This document shows, piece by piece, positions 11,695 to 23,903 of a DNA stretch of 64,000 nucleotides. The stretch spans positions 1,252,501 to 1,316,500 of the forward strand of contig AP031351.1 in assembly GCA_037833965.1 (NCBI GenBank), read 5' to 3'. The stretch's first letter is position 1. Every line of letters begins with the position of its first letter. The notes beneath the pieces are model-generated. The model had not been told where the DNA came from and did no database searches. It saw nothing but the letters and a program-made list of their open reading frames with translations. Source of the DNA: Marchantia polymorpha subsp. ruderalis (taxonomy: Eukaryota > Streptophyta > Marchantiopsida > Marchantiales > Marchantiaceae). Position numbers and translations under genes: made by a program.

Positions 11695-11706
11695 TGTATC
11701 AGAGCT
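11695..11706 (+). other. tRNA-iMet-type primer-binding site
   Basis: TGTATCAGAGCT immediately after the LTR 3' end matches the complement of the initiator-tRNA-Met 3' end used by copia elements, apart from one base. It fixes the element's orientation as rightward. Confidence 0.8.
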
Positions 11707-12479
11707 GGATTTGATTTGGAGTTTTTTATTGATGGTGAAAGATTTGAGCGTCAAACGTCTGCAAAATTTTTCTACTTTTACGTTTTTCCATTTGGTTCAA
11801 GGTGTTTATAATATTTTTGCGACAAAGTTCAATTCAAGAACGAGGAATGTTGTTCATGATTTCAAGCAAGAGAGTTTTCTGAACTTGGGGCACGACGCTC
11901 TTCATAAAATTTGACACGATGTTAGAAGAAAATTGAGAAACACATTTGCATGCAGAGGATTTGATATAAATACTCCATACCCTGATTCTGAATTGTTCAA
12001 ATATGATGAAGAGGCGATGAGGCCTTTGATGAGAAAGATCGTCACAGAGCAATGTTCTCAAAATTTGAGTGCTTTGTTGTTGTGAACAACTCCGTGAGGG
12101 CTACAAAAGTGGCATGTTGCCTCCTCTTCTACATGAGAGATCAAATAAAGAAAGTTATTTCATTGGATGCAAAGGGATAATTTTCTTCTCTTGTACGCAT
12201 GATTGATAAGCTTCAATTTTTTACGGACAGAGAGTTATTTCCTTGTCGGTTCTAGGGGCCGACTACAAAAAATCTGTCTTCTAAACTTGAAGACAAATTT
12301 TTGTTATTAGCTAGATTGTCCTACCAGTTTTGCGGGTACAAGCGGCTTCCTACAATCTCAAAGCTTTTTGAGTATTTATAACTTGAAGTGGGTTTCAAAT
12401 GTTATTGACAGTTTTCCAAGCACATATAGAACGTAAAGAATAATGAGTTTAGAAGCGACAAATCTCAGATACGACTCTC

Positions 12480-13140
12480 AGATTTCACTCTATACCCTCA
12501 AAAATTCTCTCCACTTCTCTTCCGAATTCTCTCCACTCCCCTTCGACTAATCCAACCTGAGTCCACACACATTATCATCCTCCAAAACTCCACCGAACAC
12601 CACGTGCTGCTGTTGATCCCAACGGCAGCACCGCACGAACCGACATCCCACCCCCCGTCGGACCTACGCTGGCCAGAGCCTGCGATCGCAAATCCTAGCA
12701 TCATCAACCACTCGACATGCATAACCCGGCATCAGCCAAAGGCCGCCGCCCTGCACCTCCCACACAATGGGTGACATCCGGCTCCGGAGACTGTTAGCCG
12801 CACCCGCATCGCAACCTGACCGTCGGATGGACAACTCCCTCGCATCGCTGCTTCGCCGTCTTCAAACTTCCACACACCGTGCCAACAGTTACAATCACAC
12901 AGATTCCACCTCGCCAAACATAAAATCTCAAATCCACCTTCACAACACACAAATTCTTCACTCCAGCACTTCCACCGTTCGTTCAAAAGTGCGGGTGCTC
13001 TCGCCTTAGACTTTGTGCTTTCATGGACGACGCTGTCGTCCACGAATGCACAAGAAACTTCCGGCAGACGCACCATTTTATGTAAGCCAAAACGCCCCAC
13101 ACTTCAGCGTTTGTAATTCGGATGGGGAGCCCAACCCACA
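12480..13140. other. Compositionally distinct, C-rich block in AT-rich DNA
   Basis: About 650 bp abruptly richer in GC than both flanks. It has a 122-codon frame on the minus strand (12732-13100) and an 80-codon frame on the plus strand (12767-13009), neither recognised. It could be a captured gene fragment or a promoter remnant. A small hairpin TGGACGAC/GTCGTCCA lies near 13024-13042. Confidence 0.4.
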
Positions 13141-14597
13141 TAGTCTAAGTCCTTTGTTATCAAGATCTTCATAAATAATGACCTCTTAAAGTCTTCCGCA
13201 TTGAGAGGTCAAACATTACCATGGACAACACAGTTAACGAAAACTAACTACTCATGCAAGATTTGCTAAGCAATATAATTTTTACTGAAATTTTGTAAAG
13301 TAATAAATTTGATCAACACATGATTTAAATTTAATTTACCTTCAAACTAATTTAAACTTCTTATCGAAAATTTCATTTAAAAAAAATGATACTCAATATT
13401 GATGTGTTGCACTTGAATATACATCAATAAATTTGTAACAAGTTGCAGCGCGCACTTATGATTTATTCTCATCTCAATCATAAGTTATTGAGATGAACTT
13501 TTTTTATGATTCTCATGTTGCTATAATTTCAATTTCCATTATGTACTCACCTATACACTTTCACAAGATAGATTTGGAACTAATGATACATCATCAAGTA
13601 TAAACACATATCCAGTTTTAAAAATATTTTCTTGTTCATAGTTAGCATCAATTTAGTTTAGCAAAAATTTGCCATAATCTAATAAATCATCAAACAAAAA
13701 TCACTAATCTTTAGTAACCTTAGGTTATTTGAGATCACACTTTTAAACTTTTCAATGCAAGTTATTTGCATTTGACATATATCTACTCATCTTGCACATG
13801 ACAAAGCAATATTAAATTTAGTGAATATCACTTTATTATGTACTCTCTTTAATCATAAGAAATTAATGACATCTTTTCTTCTCAATGATATCAATTGAAC
13901 ATTAAAATATGAGAAGTTTGATTTCTTGCCAAAAAAGTTGAAAAACTTTTTTGACAACATTTTTTGAAAGATTGTCATGTAAAAATTGTCAAGCACATGT
14001 CGAATGTACTTGCCTTGACTTGAACATTTTTTTTTTCAAATTCCAAAAAACATTCATTCATAATATACAATATGACTTACACATATTCTTCTTAAACACA
14101 GAGTTTAGTTAATTCTTGCATTAATCATCATTGTATTGAATCTTCACAAAAATGAGCATATTATTTGCGTAAAATATTGAAATAAAATTTTCATTATTTT
14201 TCTTTTTCATGTATACACATTGAATATACACTCATTGAAATTTTTGTGCTTTCATCAATTAATCAAACCTTGTATTTCACTACTTATGAAATTTTTTCAA
14301 GTCATAATATAATGTCAATAATCTACAATCCAACATAATTTTCACCAAAGTCAATTAGATTTATCGCATAGATTAACTTATTCAAATAACTTTATAAAAG
14401 ATATAATTTCATATACATATATAATTCAATATATATGATTTGATTGTTACATACATCCATATTTTGATATTATGCATTTGACTAAGTGACGGAGTTAAAG
14501 GTAGCATATTGTACTCTCTCAAAGCTCATGAAGGGTAGCTTACATGCAAACATGCATTTTCAAAATTTTTTAGTAAATGTGAACAAAATTAGTACAT

Positions 14598-15680
14598 GTG
14601 AAAAAAATAATTAGAAAAGACTACAAACTGGCAAAACATGTCGGTAAACACACTTTTATTCACTTTTTCCTCACTTGGGAGTTATTATTCAACCAGCATT
14701 TTTCAATTGAGAGCACGTTGGATCTTCATTCTGAACAACAAAAAGCTGATCACACACTTCAATTGATCATTTTTGTTTAGAGAATGCAATTTTTGGCATA
14801 TCAAGGTAATGAATTTTTTGATTATGACAAGTCTAAAGACTCGTTCAATCATGAGAAATTTCTTGAACTTCTTAGTCTTTTTAGTCAGCATTGTGCCAAT
14901 TATTAGCGAGTTTGCCTCGATTGTGCATCAAAAAATGTGACGATAACATTTTTGAACATCTAGAAGGACATATTAAGTATCATGATTTCATGTGTTCAAG
15001 AAAATATTGTGACGTTTGAGAAAACTCAAAAAAGTAGCAAATGTCATTGATTATTGAGTTTGTCGTTAATTTTGGAATACTTCAAGAGAGGTTCATGAAT
15101 ATGATCCATGTTAACGATACACGCTTGGAATTGCTGATGGTCGCCATTGTCTATAATTTGAATTGAAATGGTCTTTTGCTATCATGTGTACAAGGACAAA
15201 ACTATGATGAAGCATCTGATATACGTGGAGACAATATGCTGAAAACAATTATCCAAAGAAAAGTACCTTCCGATTATATGCAATGCTTCGCACATTGACT
15301 CCAACTTACTCTAATGTTAGCAGCCAAGAATCACATCAAAGTTTGTCAAATTTTTGCTGAGTTGTCATCATTCTGTGTCATGGTGGATACTTCTTGTAAA
15401 CGAACGGATTTATTTGAGAAATGCAAGCAATCAAACTCTGTGAGAAAACTGTTGGCGGAGAAGCCTTAATTGATAACAGATTAAATCAAGAACAAGCACT
15501 CCGGCGGCCAAAATGACATGATGAACTACTCATTTTAGTTTTCTTTGTAGTGTGCTTGATCTCTATGACTAAGATGTCAATGTCCTTGAAATAATTGTGG
15601 AAGATGCAACTATAATAAATGCAAGAGCGAAAGCGTCAAGACTATTGTTTAATAGTTGTTTCTTTAGCCAATAGTTGTTT
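14598..15680 (+). pseudogene. Decayed hAT transposase of the TTF/ZMYM1-like (DUF4371) type
   Basis: No single frame is open, but pieces align in order with plant zinc-finger MYM-type 1-like transposases: LAKHVGKHTFIHFFL near 14630; LAYQGNEFF, then HEKFLELLSLFSQH near 14795-14885; ASKNVTITFLNI near 14925; then GQNYDEASDIRGD near 15195, which corresponds to the family signature GQGYDGASNMRGE; PSDYMQCFAH-stop-LQLTLMLAAK near 15265, for the family's HCFAHQLQLTLVAVAK; TSCKRTDLFEKCK near 15395; and NRLNQEQALRRP near 15480. Several in-frame stops and frameshifts interrupt it. Domain order and catalytic-region signatures make the family call strong. I did not find the C-terminal hAT dimerisation region or terminal repeats. 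The sequence from 15700 to 16900 shows no clear continuation. Confidence 0.85.
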
Positions 15681-15699
15681 AGGCTCCACCGCTTTACTC

Positions 15700-16950
15700 A
15701 CATCTCTCTGCACGGACTGTGTGTATATGTCTGCTCTCATGATTTTTTTGCACACGAGGCGCTGTGGTGATGTGTTAGTCTAGTGGCTCACAATGGATAC
15801 AAACGGTGTGAAGATAATCGCATGACGGCAGCATCAGCTTATTCGACTGTGGCCGATGATGATGACCTCGTTGCACGGAGCCAATTGTGGCTAGGTTGCA
15901 GCCTTGTAGGATGTGAGTCTTGATTGCTACAGTTTCTTGCAGAGTTTTTTTGGAAGAAAAAAGAAAATATCAAAGTGAAGTTCTTGATAGGAGGTGACAA
16001 CAAATCGGAGTTCAAAGAAGTGTGATATGTACGGTGGAAATCAGATCCGATGATCACACTTCAAGCCAATCTTTTGATTTCAGCTTTACGTCTTCTATGT
16101 TCGGCACAATCGTTGATGTCATTTAGTGTTATTGTGATGCAAAGCGAGCCATTTTAGTTTATGAAAAAATAAATTCTCTTGTATCTTTCATCGTGAAGGA
16201 GTTACACGAGGCTCGTAACAGAAGGTTGTACAATTGATGGAATTTAGTTAGTATACAAAGAGATATTGCCTGAAGCACATATTGAAGTCATCAAAGAGCT
16301 CATTTCTGGCCCCACTTAAATTATGGTGAACATTTTTTTCGTGGAAGGAAGGTTGTATATCTGTAACTACAACATCATCTAAAAACCTTGTCTGTCCGAC
16401 AAGCAAGAACACATTCCTGTCCATCTATTTGTGCATAATGAGCATAAGTCTCAAAGTTTGCACACATCTCTACAACAAAATGCGTTCAAATTAATGAGAG
16501 CACGATTGACTTTTTTGATGCTCATGGTTTAATGTTTTCTTGATAGTAGGAATTTCAAAATTTGGCAAAGGGTGCCACAAGTGTCCTACTTTGACATTTA
16601 TTGATATGAACAAGCTCATGTTGCTACGAAGGAAATTTGTGACGGTTAGTTTGAACGATTGCAAGCTTCTCCAAGTGAGTTGATTATTATGTACCTGGAA
16701 ATGATCAGGAATTGGGTATATTACAGCTAGTTGTTGAGCTTGTTTTGAGAATTGTACAACAGGCTAAACTATTTCTTTGCAAATGTGGTTTAAAAGCTTC
16801 ATCTTTTGTGGCCAGTCTATATGCTCCATACACTTGAAGGTCTTGATTTTTATGATCATCTCTTAGCTTTTAGTTGAGATTTTCTACAGACAGTTTTTTA
16901 AAACTATTAAATTTTTTTAATAGTTTTAATATTAAATTTTTTTCAGTATC
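15700..16950. other. Possible transposon remnant, unassigned
   Basis: About 1.2 kb after the hAT pseudogene with no open frame above about 70 codons. Scattered coding-like phrases are visible, but I could not assign them to retroelement integrase or hAT C-terminus. At 16898-16929 a 13-bp perfect inverted repeat (TTAAAACTATTAA) surrounds a 6-base T-rich loop. Confidence 0.35.
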
Positions 16951-17018
16951 ACTATAAGTGATTTTGTTTTACAGAAATTTTGTAAAACAAACCTTGTATA
17001 CGGTCAGGTTTTTTAGTT

Positions 17019-17419
17019 GTGAAAAGAAAAATGCAACTTAGAGATAAGGTGTACAATATTGAGATACAAGAGATCCAAGCAGTGGAGGTCTTGAGAAGCA
17101 AAGAACATGAGAGTGAAAAATATCCGGAGCAGGAGTTCAATCTGAAGCCCCACATACAAGACAATCAGGTTAACAAAGTTGTTTTTAGATATGATCAGCA
17201 GAACAAAAATACTTTTGCGATTTACACAAAATTAGATTGGGATGAGGAGCTTTAAGTGGGAAAATTGATGGACGAGTCCGATTCACAATATAGCATATGT
17301 GAAGATGAGCTCGTGAACCTGCCAAGGGATGTTGCAGATCATTTTCAGTTAGTTCAAGATTGTATGTCTGAAGAAATTCTTGAACTTGAGAAGTTTCTCC
17401 TTAGTCTCAGCAAAGCTTG
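17019..17419 (+). pseudogene. Hypothetical acidic ORF split by one in-frame stop
   Basis: An open frame from 17019 (78 codons, rich in Glu, Gln and Lys: QLRDKVYNIEIQEIQAVEVL) ends at TAA (17253-17255) but continues in the same frame for about 54 more sense codons (KLMDESDSQYSICEDELV, EEILELEKFLLSLSKA) to TGA at 17417-17419. Sustained charged, coding-like composition on both sides of one stop suggests a recently broken gene or transposon protein. No family is recognised. Confidence 0.35.
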
Positions 17420-20400
17420 ACAGCAAAAGAAAAAAAAAAAGAAAAAAAAGAATAAACAAAAAATTTATTGTTTTAAGAATTTCATCTAAAGGTATTGATA
17501 GTTTGCATTCAATTTCACTCATTATAGTTTTCATGTTGTAAAGATATTGTAATTATATATATATGTCGTGATCAAAAACATATTAAGATTTTTAGTGCTA
17601 AATGTGTTCGTTGAAGGTAGTGGGAGCATAACTTTTATCTTTATTTCTTTTTAAATTATGAACATAGGGTAGACAAACTGTTTTATACTCCTTGCTTCAA
17701 TTTGTAGTGTGAAGTGGAGGGTGACAACCCGACGCGGAAATTCTCTTTGCGACTTGGTGGAAGAGATTGCATTGCAGGGGCTAGAGGTAGAAAGTGATAG
17801 GGATCAATGAAGATCGAATCGGAATTGCTATACAATGCGATGTCTTGTGTGTGTTTTGTTGTTTTGTGTTGTGTTTCCTTCTCGAGAGTCGTTGGTAGTT
17901 GTTTGTTTGTGTTTGGATACTCTTCAGTCTTGTTTCTTGATGCGCTTCCGCATAGAAGTTCGCTGATTTTTGGAGTAGTTTACTCTTGTCTGCTGTCGAT
18001 ACTGTGGCTGGATTTTAATCACAAGCGGTTTATCTTTGTTTCTTTTACTGTGAGATTGGAGTTATGACCAGTAAATTGCGAAAGTATTTTTGCAATGATG
18101 GCAGGTAAGATTGTCATGTTAAATATATAAATATTAAAATGAAATATATTCTTACAAAATTTGTATAAAAGAATTAAAATCATTTTAAAAAATAAAAAAT
18201 GTTTATATCTTCATATATTCAAAGATTTTTCAACTTGAAAAAGTTTATTTTCTTAAAATTTACAAGAATTTTATTGAATATCATAAATTTTACATTGGAT
18301 AATTTGAAAAAAAACTTCAAGAGACTTTGTTTGCTTAAATTATATAGGTTTTTGTTTGAAACTAATGTTAGATATAATTTAACATAGTAACATGAAATAT
18401 ATTGAATTAATTTGAAACATAATGAAGTTTTGATTTTAGGTTCAACTAACATTATTATGAACTTTTAATTATAAATTAAATGTATCTATGCTTAAATCAT
18501 GTTAAGTAAGATTTGACAAGCAATTTTATAACATAATTTTTTTGGTATCATAATAAGAAATGTTTTTCTTATGAATCATATTGTTTTTAAATTTTAGTCC
18601 AAATAATAAAAATTATTGTTTTTCATGAATTCACGTTCTTTTTCATGAAATATAAATCTAAAAGATAATTTAAGAAAGGAGTCTAATCTTCCCACCGTGC
18701 TGAGTCATTTTTTCCATACTTCTTCAACACCTTTCTATGTTTTCCCGACATTTCACTACCTCCCTAACGTCTCGCCTTTGTCCCTAGCTTCTACGATTCT
18801 CCCACACGCCCTTGGCGCACCAACTTCATGCAACGTCGAACCTCTTGCCATTAATGCGTTGCACACACTCATGGTATTCCTAATAGCCAACAAAAATGGG
18901 AATAAGTTCATGGCGTGGCAGTTCAAGGAATTGGTGAGGGGATGAAAAGGGTGGAGATTAGAAAGTCAGAAACGAAAGTGAAAACAGATGTGAGATAGAG
19001 GAGGGAAGAGAGGTGGTAAGGGTGGGAATAACAAATCAGCAGCGTGGCAGCATCATTTCCTTTAAAAAAATCCATTTATATTGTAAGTCATAGATTTTGA
19101 ATTTTTAAATGAATAATAAATTGAAGTACTATTTTCATAGAAAATGTATTTTAATTATAAAAATTATATTATTTGATAAAATGATTAAATTTAATCACAA
19201 GTTTGATCCAAGTTCCACAAATGCTTGTGGACTTCATCCCTTGTGCATCTCATCCTTTTGCACGAAGTCTTGTCGTGCATGGCACCTGTTGTACTTACTT
19301 TGACGTCGTGCAGTCACTATGGTCCGTTGGGTACAAGTTTGGATTTCATCCCTTCGAAGAAGATGGAGTCTTTTATCCGGATCAAGATCCCCTCGTCACA
19401 ATTTCACACATTGTTATACGTCCATGCTCAGATTACGTTGTGTGCGAATCGAATGAAACTTCAGAAGGACCGAAAGAGTCTGTCACATCCACATATCAGA
19501 CTCAGCGTCCAAGAATCTTCTTTACTTATCAGTCGGTGCGTACGTTTCACATGATAATTTCAGTGTGCAAGGAGGTTCAGGATATAGCATTCATGGCAAA
19601 GAATCGAACGCAGAAGCGCGTCAGGCAATGTGCGAAGGTGGCAGGTAAGGCTTTGACGTGGCGTCTGCCACAGAGGCATCTTTGACGCAAAGGAAAAAGA
19701 AGCAAAACCCGCCAAGTTGCTACTCATTTCAAGAAAGCTATAACCCGGCAAGTTCATATACGCAAGTTTCATTTCACTATAAGCTCATCTCCAGACAATC
19801 AGAGATGAGCGTATAGTACGGTAAGGGCTAATTAGGCCTCAATGGGGTAAATAACCGTTCCCAATATTTATACTCTTTGAGTATTATTTGAGATATTTTA
19901 GAATTATTTGTAAAATGCAAATGAAATTTTTTTTTCAATAAAAAGATACGTGTTAATACACTTCTTGTAATATGATGACAAAGTAACATTATTTCAAGCA
20001 AATTATTATTTTTAATATTGACATATATTTGATCTACAATGAACTTGTTTTATTACTTTGTGAAATCAAGAAATTTATTCTTTGTCTGTAAAAGATTGAA
20101 TTTTGATATGTTTTTAGATCATTAAATTTTCAAATGTGATTTTTAACTCAAAACAGCTGTTTGCTATTAGAATGTGATAAATCAAATAGTGAATATTTAT
20201 CATCCAAAAACAAGCTTTTATAAAATAAATTCTTTGATCAATGCAACCAATTTCAAATTTTATAATAATCTAGGATGGGGTGATGATTAATAGTGTATTA
20301 TGACTACGAACTAATTGAAGACGTTAAAAAAATACAGTAATCTTTTGTTTTAAAATTCTGCGTGTGATATCTTTACTTTTAAAATTTGTATTAGTGACAT

Positions 20401-20680
20401 ACTAAACAATCAATTGTCTTTGAACAGCGTGGACGTTAGAAAGATCTTCATAAGACATAGAACAAAACGTATGGGTTAGAGACGGTATTCATAAAGAGAA
20501 CGAAGAGCCGATACTTAGTCAATTGGGCTGTTAGGCACAACGTTTTCGTTATTCAGATCCTATTTAAAACATTCATTATTATATGTAACAACTTGGGTGT
20601 TAGAATTATTAAAAATCTTTCAATAGCCTTCGTTCAATGCAAATGATGATACAATTCTCGTGAGAGAATTTTCGAAATTC
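17420..20680. other. Intergenic DNA with small unassigned ORFs
   Basis: Mostly AT-rich. The longest frame is 160 codons (19203-19685, +), overlapping a 109-codon frame at 19225-19554. Neither resembles a known family. A less AT-rich patch at 18690-19020 has an 82-codon frame. Nothing supports a gene beyond ORF length. Confidence 0.4.
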
Positions 20681-20869
20681 ACAAATCTGAGGAAAAGACG
20701 AGAGATGATTCGATCTCTCTTTGTACATACAAAGGTGGTAGATGGGGATACCCCATGATTGTACAGCGGGGAAAATTACCACGGCGAAATCCCAACCAAG
20801 AGCTGCAAACAGACCGAGACCTGAACCAAGCGGGTATGTGAGCTACGCCGTACATCATGCTTCGTAAAG

Positions 20870-22160
20870 CCAATACCTACGATCATGATACATTGAGTAC
20901 GCGGCCTTGGGGAGAGGGGATTGACGATGTACGCTTTGTCGTATAGTACAGTCCTGTACTGTACCGTGAACTAGATGTCTTAACGGAGTGTCCTCAAGCT
21001 GCGGTGGTCGAGAAAGTAGTTCCCCAAAGGTGTTACTGCGGCGGCGGCGGGCGGGCGGAAGGTGAGGATGATGATTTGAATTCGAGCGTAGAATTGCGTC
21101 AATGAGCGAGTAGGATGGACGGACGGACGGCGAGGGCAGGCAGCCAGCATCGACGATCTCGACTCCGACCCGTAAAACCGGAGCAGAAACGAGCGCGCCG
21201 TCTTGCCGCCGGTGCCGAGGCTCCCCGAAACCAAACACGACGGACGGAGCGTCCGGAACGGAGGAGTCCACCGCCTCCTTCGCCGGACGAAGCAGCGCTC
21301 GTCGGACCCGTTAGCCGCTAACGGGTCGCGACTTAAAATTTCCTTGCCTCCAACGTCCGCCGCTCTTGTTCGGATCGCGGAAGGTTGCAGGCACTGCGGC
21401 GGGAAAGGGTAGAATGTAGGGAGTGGTGTACACGTCAACGAGGAGGAGCGTAATGCAGCAGAGTAGATGATGAGCGAGGAGAGGAGAGGAGAGGTGATAA
21501 TGCGAGCGCAGGCGTGACTAGCCGAGACGTCGAGTGTTGGTTGAGGATGGTACTCGTCGGATGGGATGGCGATCTGGAGCCAGAAACGCGAAGATTTGAT
21601 GTGATTCCAGATAGTTGAGAGGCGAGACGCGAGTTGTTGTGAGCGTGTACATTTTACTGCCGACCTTACGTTCGTTCGGCAGGATAGACAGACGGGCTGA
21701 GCTTCTCGGAACCTCATGTAGACGTATTAGGTAGGGCTTGCCGCTTGCCATGGAGTTGCAGCGACCTCCTCGTCCTCGTCCTCTTTTTCCTCGTCCTGTA
21801 CATGTGACTCCGAATGCTTGGTTCCTCGTCCTATCCATACAGCTTCCTTCCTTTTGCTTCGAATGCCCGAATGGGCCGAACGAACTCCTCTAGAATGATG
21901 CAATCATTAGGCACGTCAAGTCTACCTCACTCTGCCGGTGCGGATTTCGGCTCCCTGCGTGTCTGAGTCGAGGGCCAAAATCCAATCCCCATCATCTCGC
22001 CCTTGCGCTGTCGAAAGGATATCGAAGGTCGATCGAGGGGTCCATCCCCGCACCCGCTGGGTATGTTGTGAATGTTTGTAATAGTTTGGAAGTTCTTCCT
22101 TGTGCTGTATCTTCACTATGGAGTTCAGAAAGTCTGCTTGAAATCCTGAACCAATTTAAA
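20870..22160. other. GC-rich block upstream of the bHLH gene, possible promoter or 5' leader
   Basis: About 1.3 kb of GC-rich sequence in an AT-rich setting, with GA-rich runs (GAGGAGAGGAGAGGAGAGG near 21477) and CCTCGT repeats near 21770. Minus-strand frames of 245 codons (20980-21717) and 138 codons (20855-21271) and several plus frames are open, which is expected by chance in GC-rich DNA; none is recognisable. At 21304-21326 there is a perfect palindrome with 11-bp arms (GACCCGTTAGC) around one base. It may be the distal promoter or untranslated first exon of the bHLH gene at 23904; no transcript evidence was available. Confidence 0.4.
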
Positions 22161-23856
22161 TCGACCGACCACGCAAGGAACATGAATTGGGATTGAGGTG
22201 ACCGAGACGATTGAAGTTACCGCCTGCGCTAAGCAAGGATATCTAGTCGAGTTGAGAGTCGCTTCTCTACGAGATTTGGACGATATTGGCTGCCTGGACT
22301 CCTATAATAGTTGGCTGTAATACGTGCTGCGAATTGGCTCCAAGTTCCCTTCAGTAGTTACATCATTGGCAGATTCGACACATCCGGTTCTTACATCTGC
22401 CGATGCTTCAAACAGTACTGGCTCTCTTCCCCTTTCTTTTTGAGGAGGGAGACATTGACGTGCTGTGTGCTTCTTAATTATGTACTCAAACGCATTCGAT
22501 CATATCCGCACTGCAGCCGGGGCCGACGCAATGTGGCAAAATTTGTAGAGTTGGAAACTATTCTCCCAGACTGTCCACAGTTTTGAAGAGCTCGTGGCGA
22601 CTATCGGGACAAGTGGTTCCACTAGCTCCACGAGCGAGTGCCACAGTCAGCAAACTATCAAGCAGCATGGGAAACGGGAAGTCGTAATTCTACAATTTTA
22701 TTGTGTTCGAGTAAGGAGGACTTTCACATCCTTTCGCAGCTAGGTGAGGTTCAATTGATAAACTATAAATAGACTCCAGAAACTATGCCCGCATGGGACT
22801 AAAGTCGGTGTCTGAGGATCCCTTGTCAGGTGCAGCACCTACGAGCGGGGCCTGGTGGGCCAGCACGCGTGTGCGTTTTACATCTGAATTGAATTGGAGG
22901 TCACCTATAGAATGGATTATATTGTTTCGATACTGGCGGGTATTTGCTCGGCGCATTCAGAATGGAGAAGGAAATTGCACATGTGAAGATACAAAAAGGA
23001 GTTGGGAGCTTTGTAGCACATCTCATCGCAACGATATCGTTAGAACAGTCAGCCTTAGGATCTTTCTCTCCTCTTCACCTCATAATAGCTTAGATACCAT
23101 GGTGTCGAGAATGTGTACCGCTGGTAACGTTAGGGACTGATGATTTCGGGACTGATGATTTCGAACAGTTCGACATTCGCAGACCTCGTTGTAGCGGTCG
23201 AGTAGCAGAAATCTCAGATGAACATGCTGCACATGTTCCGAGGAGACCGAATGGCGAGCTACAAAACGAATTATCATATTCGGCATAGTTATCAACCAGC
23301 CTATGTTTCTAGCAATCGTCGGAAGATATCTTGCGTGCAACCTTTCAGAAATTAGAAGTAGAAGCTGGTGGAATTTTTTCATTGGTTCCGTTCTTGTATT
23401 TATTGTTTCACGAACAGTGATCAAGCTGAATGCGTATCTACATTCGCGCCGATCTTCTCTGAGACTCAGACTATTATCGAACTTGACTCAGACGCTAGAT
23501 AGATGAAGGTGACAAATTGATTTTGCGGCTTGAATTGTTTCGTTCTGATTGCACATCGCATGGCGCATATACATGTCTTATATGTATGTGCTAGAGCTCA
23601 CTCAAAGTAATTTCTGCTTCTACACGTGAAGTGTCGATCCTTTGAAAACATATTCCGGTAAATAATACTGAGTACGCTTAAGCTCCCATATTCTTGGAAT
23701 GCGCTGTCGGAGGTTGAATAAAAGGGTTCTGCACCTGCTAACTCTTGATGACATTTGAATATTGGCAAAGAACCCTGTAGGGAACCTGGAACCTCATGCA
23801 ATATTAGCTTGAAGGATTCTTATCAATTTCATGTTTCCTGTTTGCCATCTCTGCAG
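22161..23856. other. Region immediately 5' of the bHLH coding exons
   Basis: No recognisable protein; the longest frame is 115 codons (22793-23140, +). A good splice acceptor (TTTGCCATCTCTGCAG ending at 23856) directly precedes the bHLH start exon, so this stretch is probably a 5' UTR intron with the true transcription start further upstream. Confidence 0.5.
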
Positions 23857-23903
23857 TTCAGCGAGAAGCTTACGAGATAATTGCCACGGATCGAGAGCGA
23901 AAA

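Noticed and set aside
15700..16950. Retroelement integrase or polyprotein
   Set aside because: A few phrases (LPEAHIEVIKELI, CLSDKQEHIPVH) hinted at a zinc-binding integrase segment, but order and key residues could not be matched.
18199..18452. ORFs of 60-77 codons in AT-rich DNA (Phe/Leu/Lys/Asn-rich)
   Set aside because: Low-complexity translation of AT-rich sequence; no coding signal.
19203..19685. 160-codon plus ORF overlapping a 109-codon ORF
   Set aside because: Neither has family resemblance or supporting neighbours; two overlapping frames of similar length suggest chance.
20980..21717. 245-codon minus ORF in the GC-rich block
   Set aside because: No domain, no splice context and high GC makes long frames likely by chance; noted in the block but not called as a gene.
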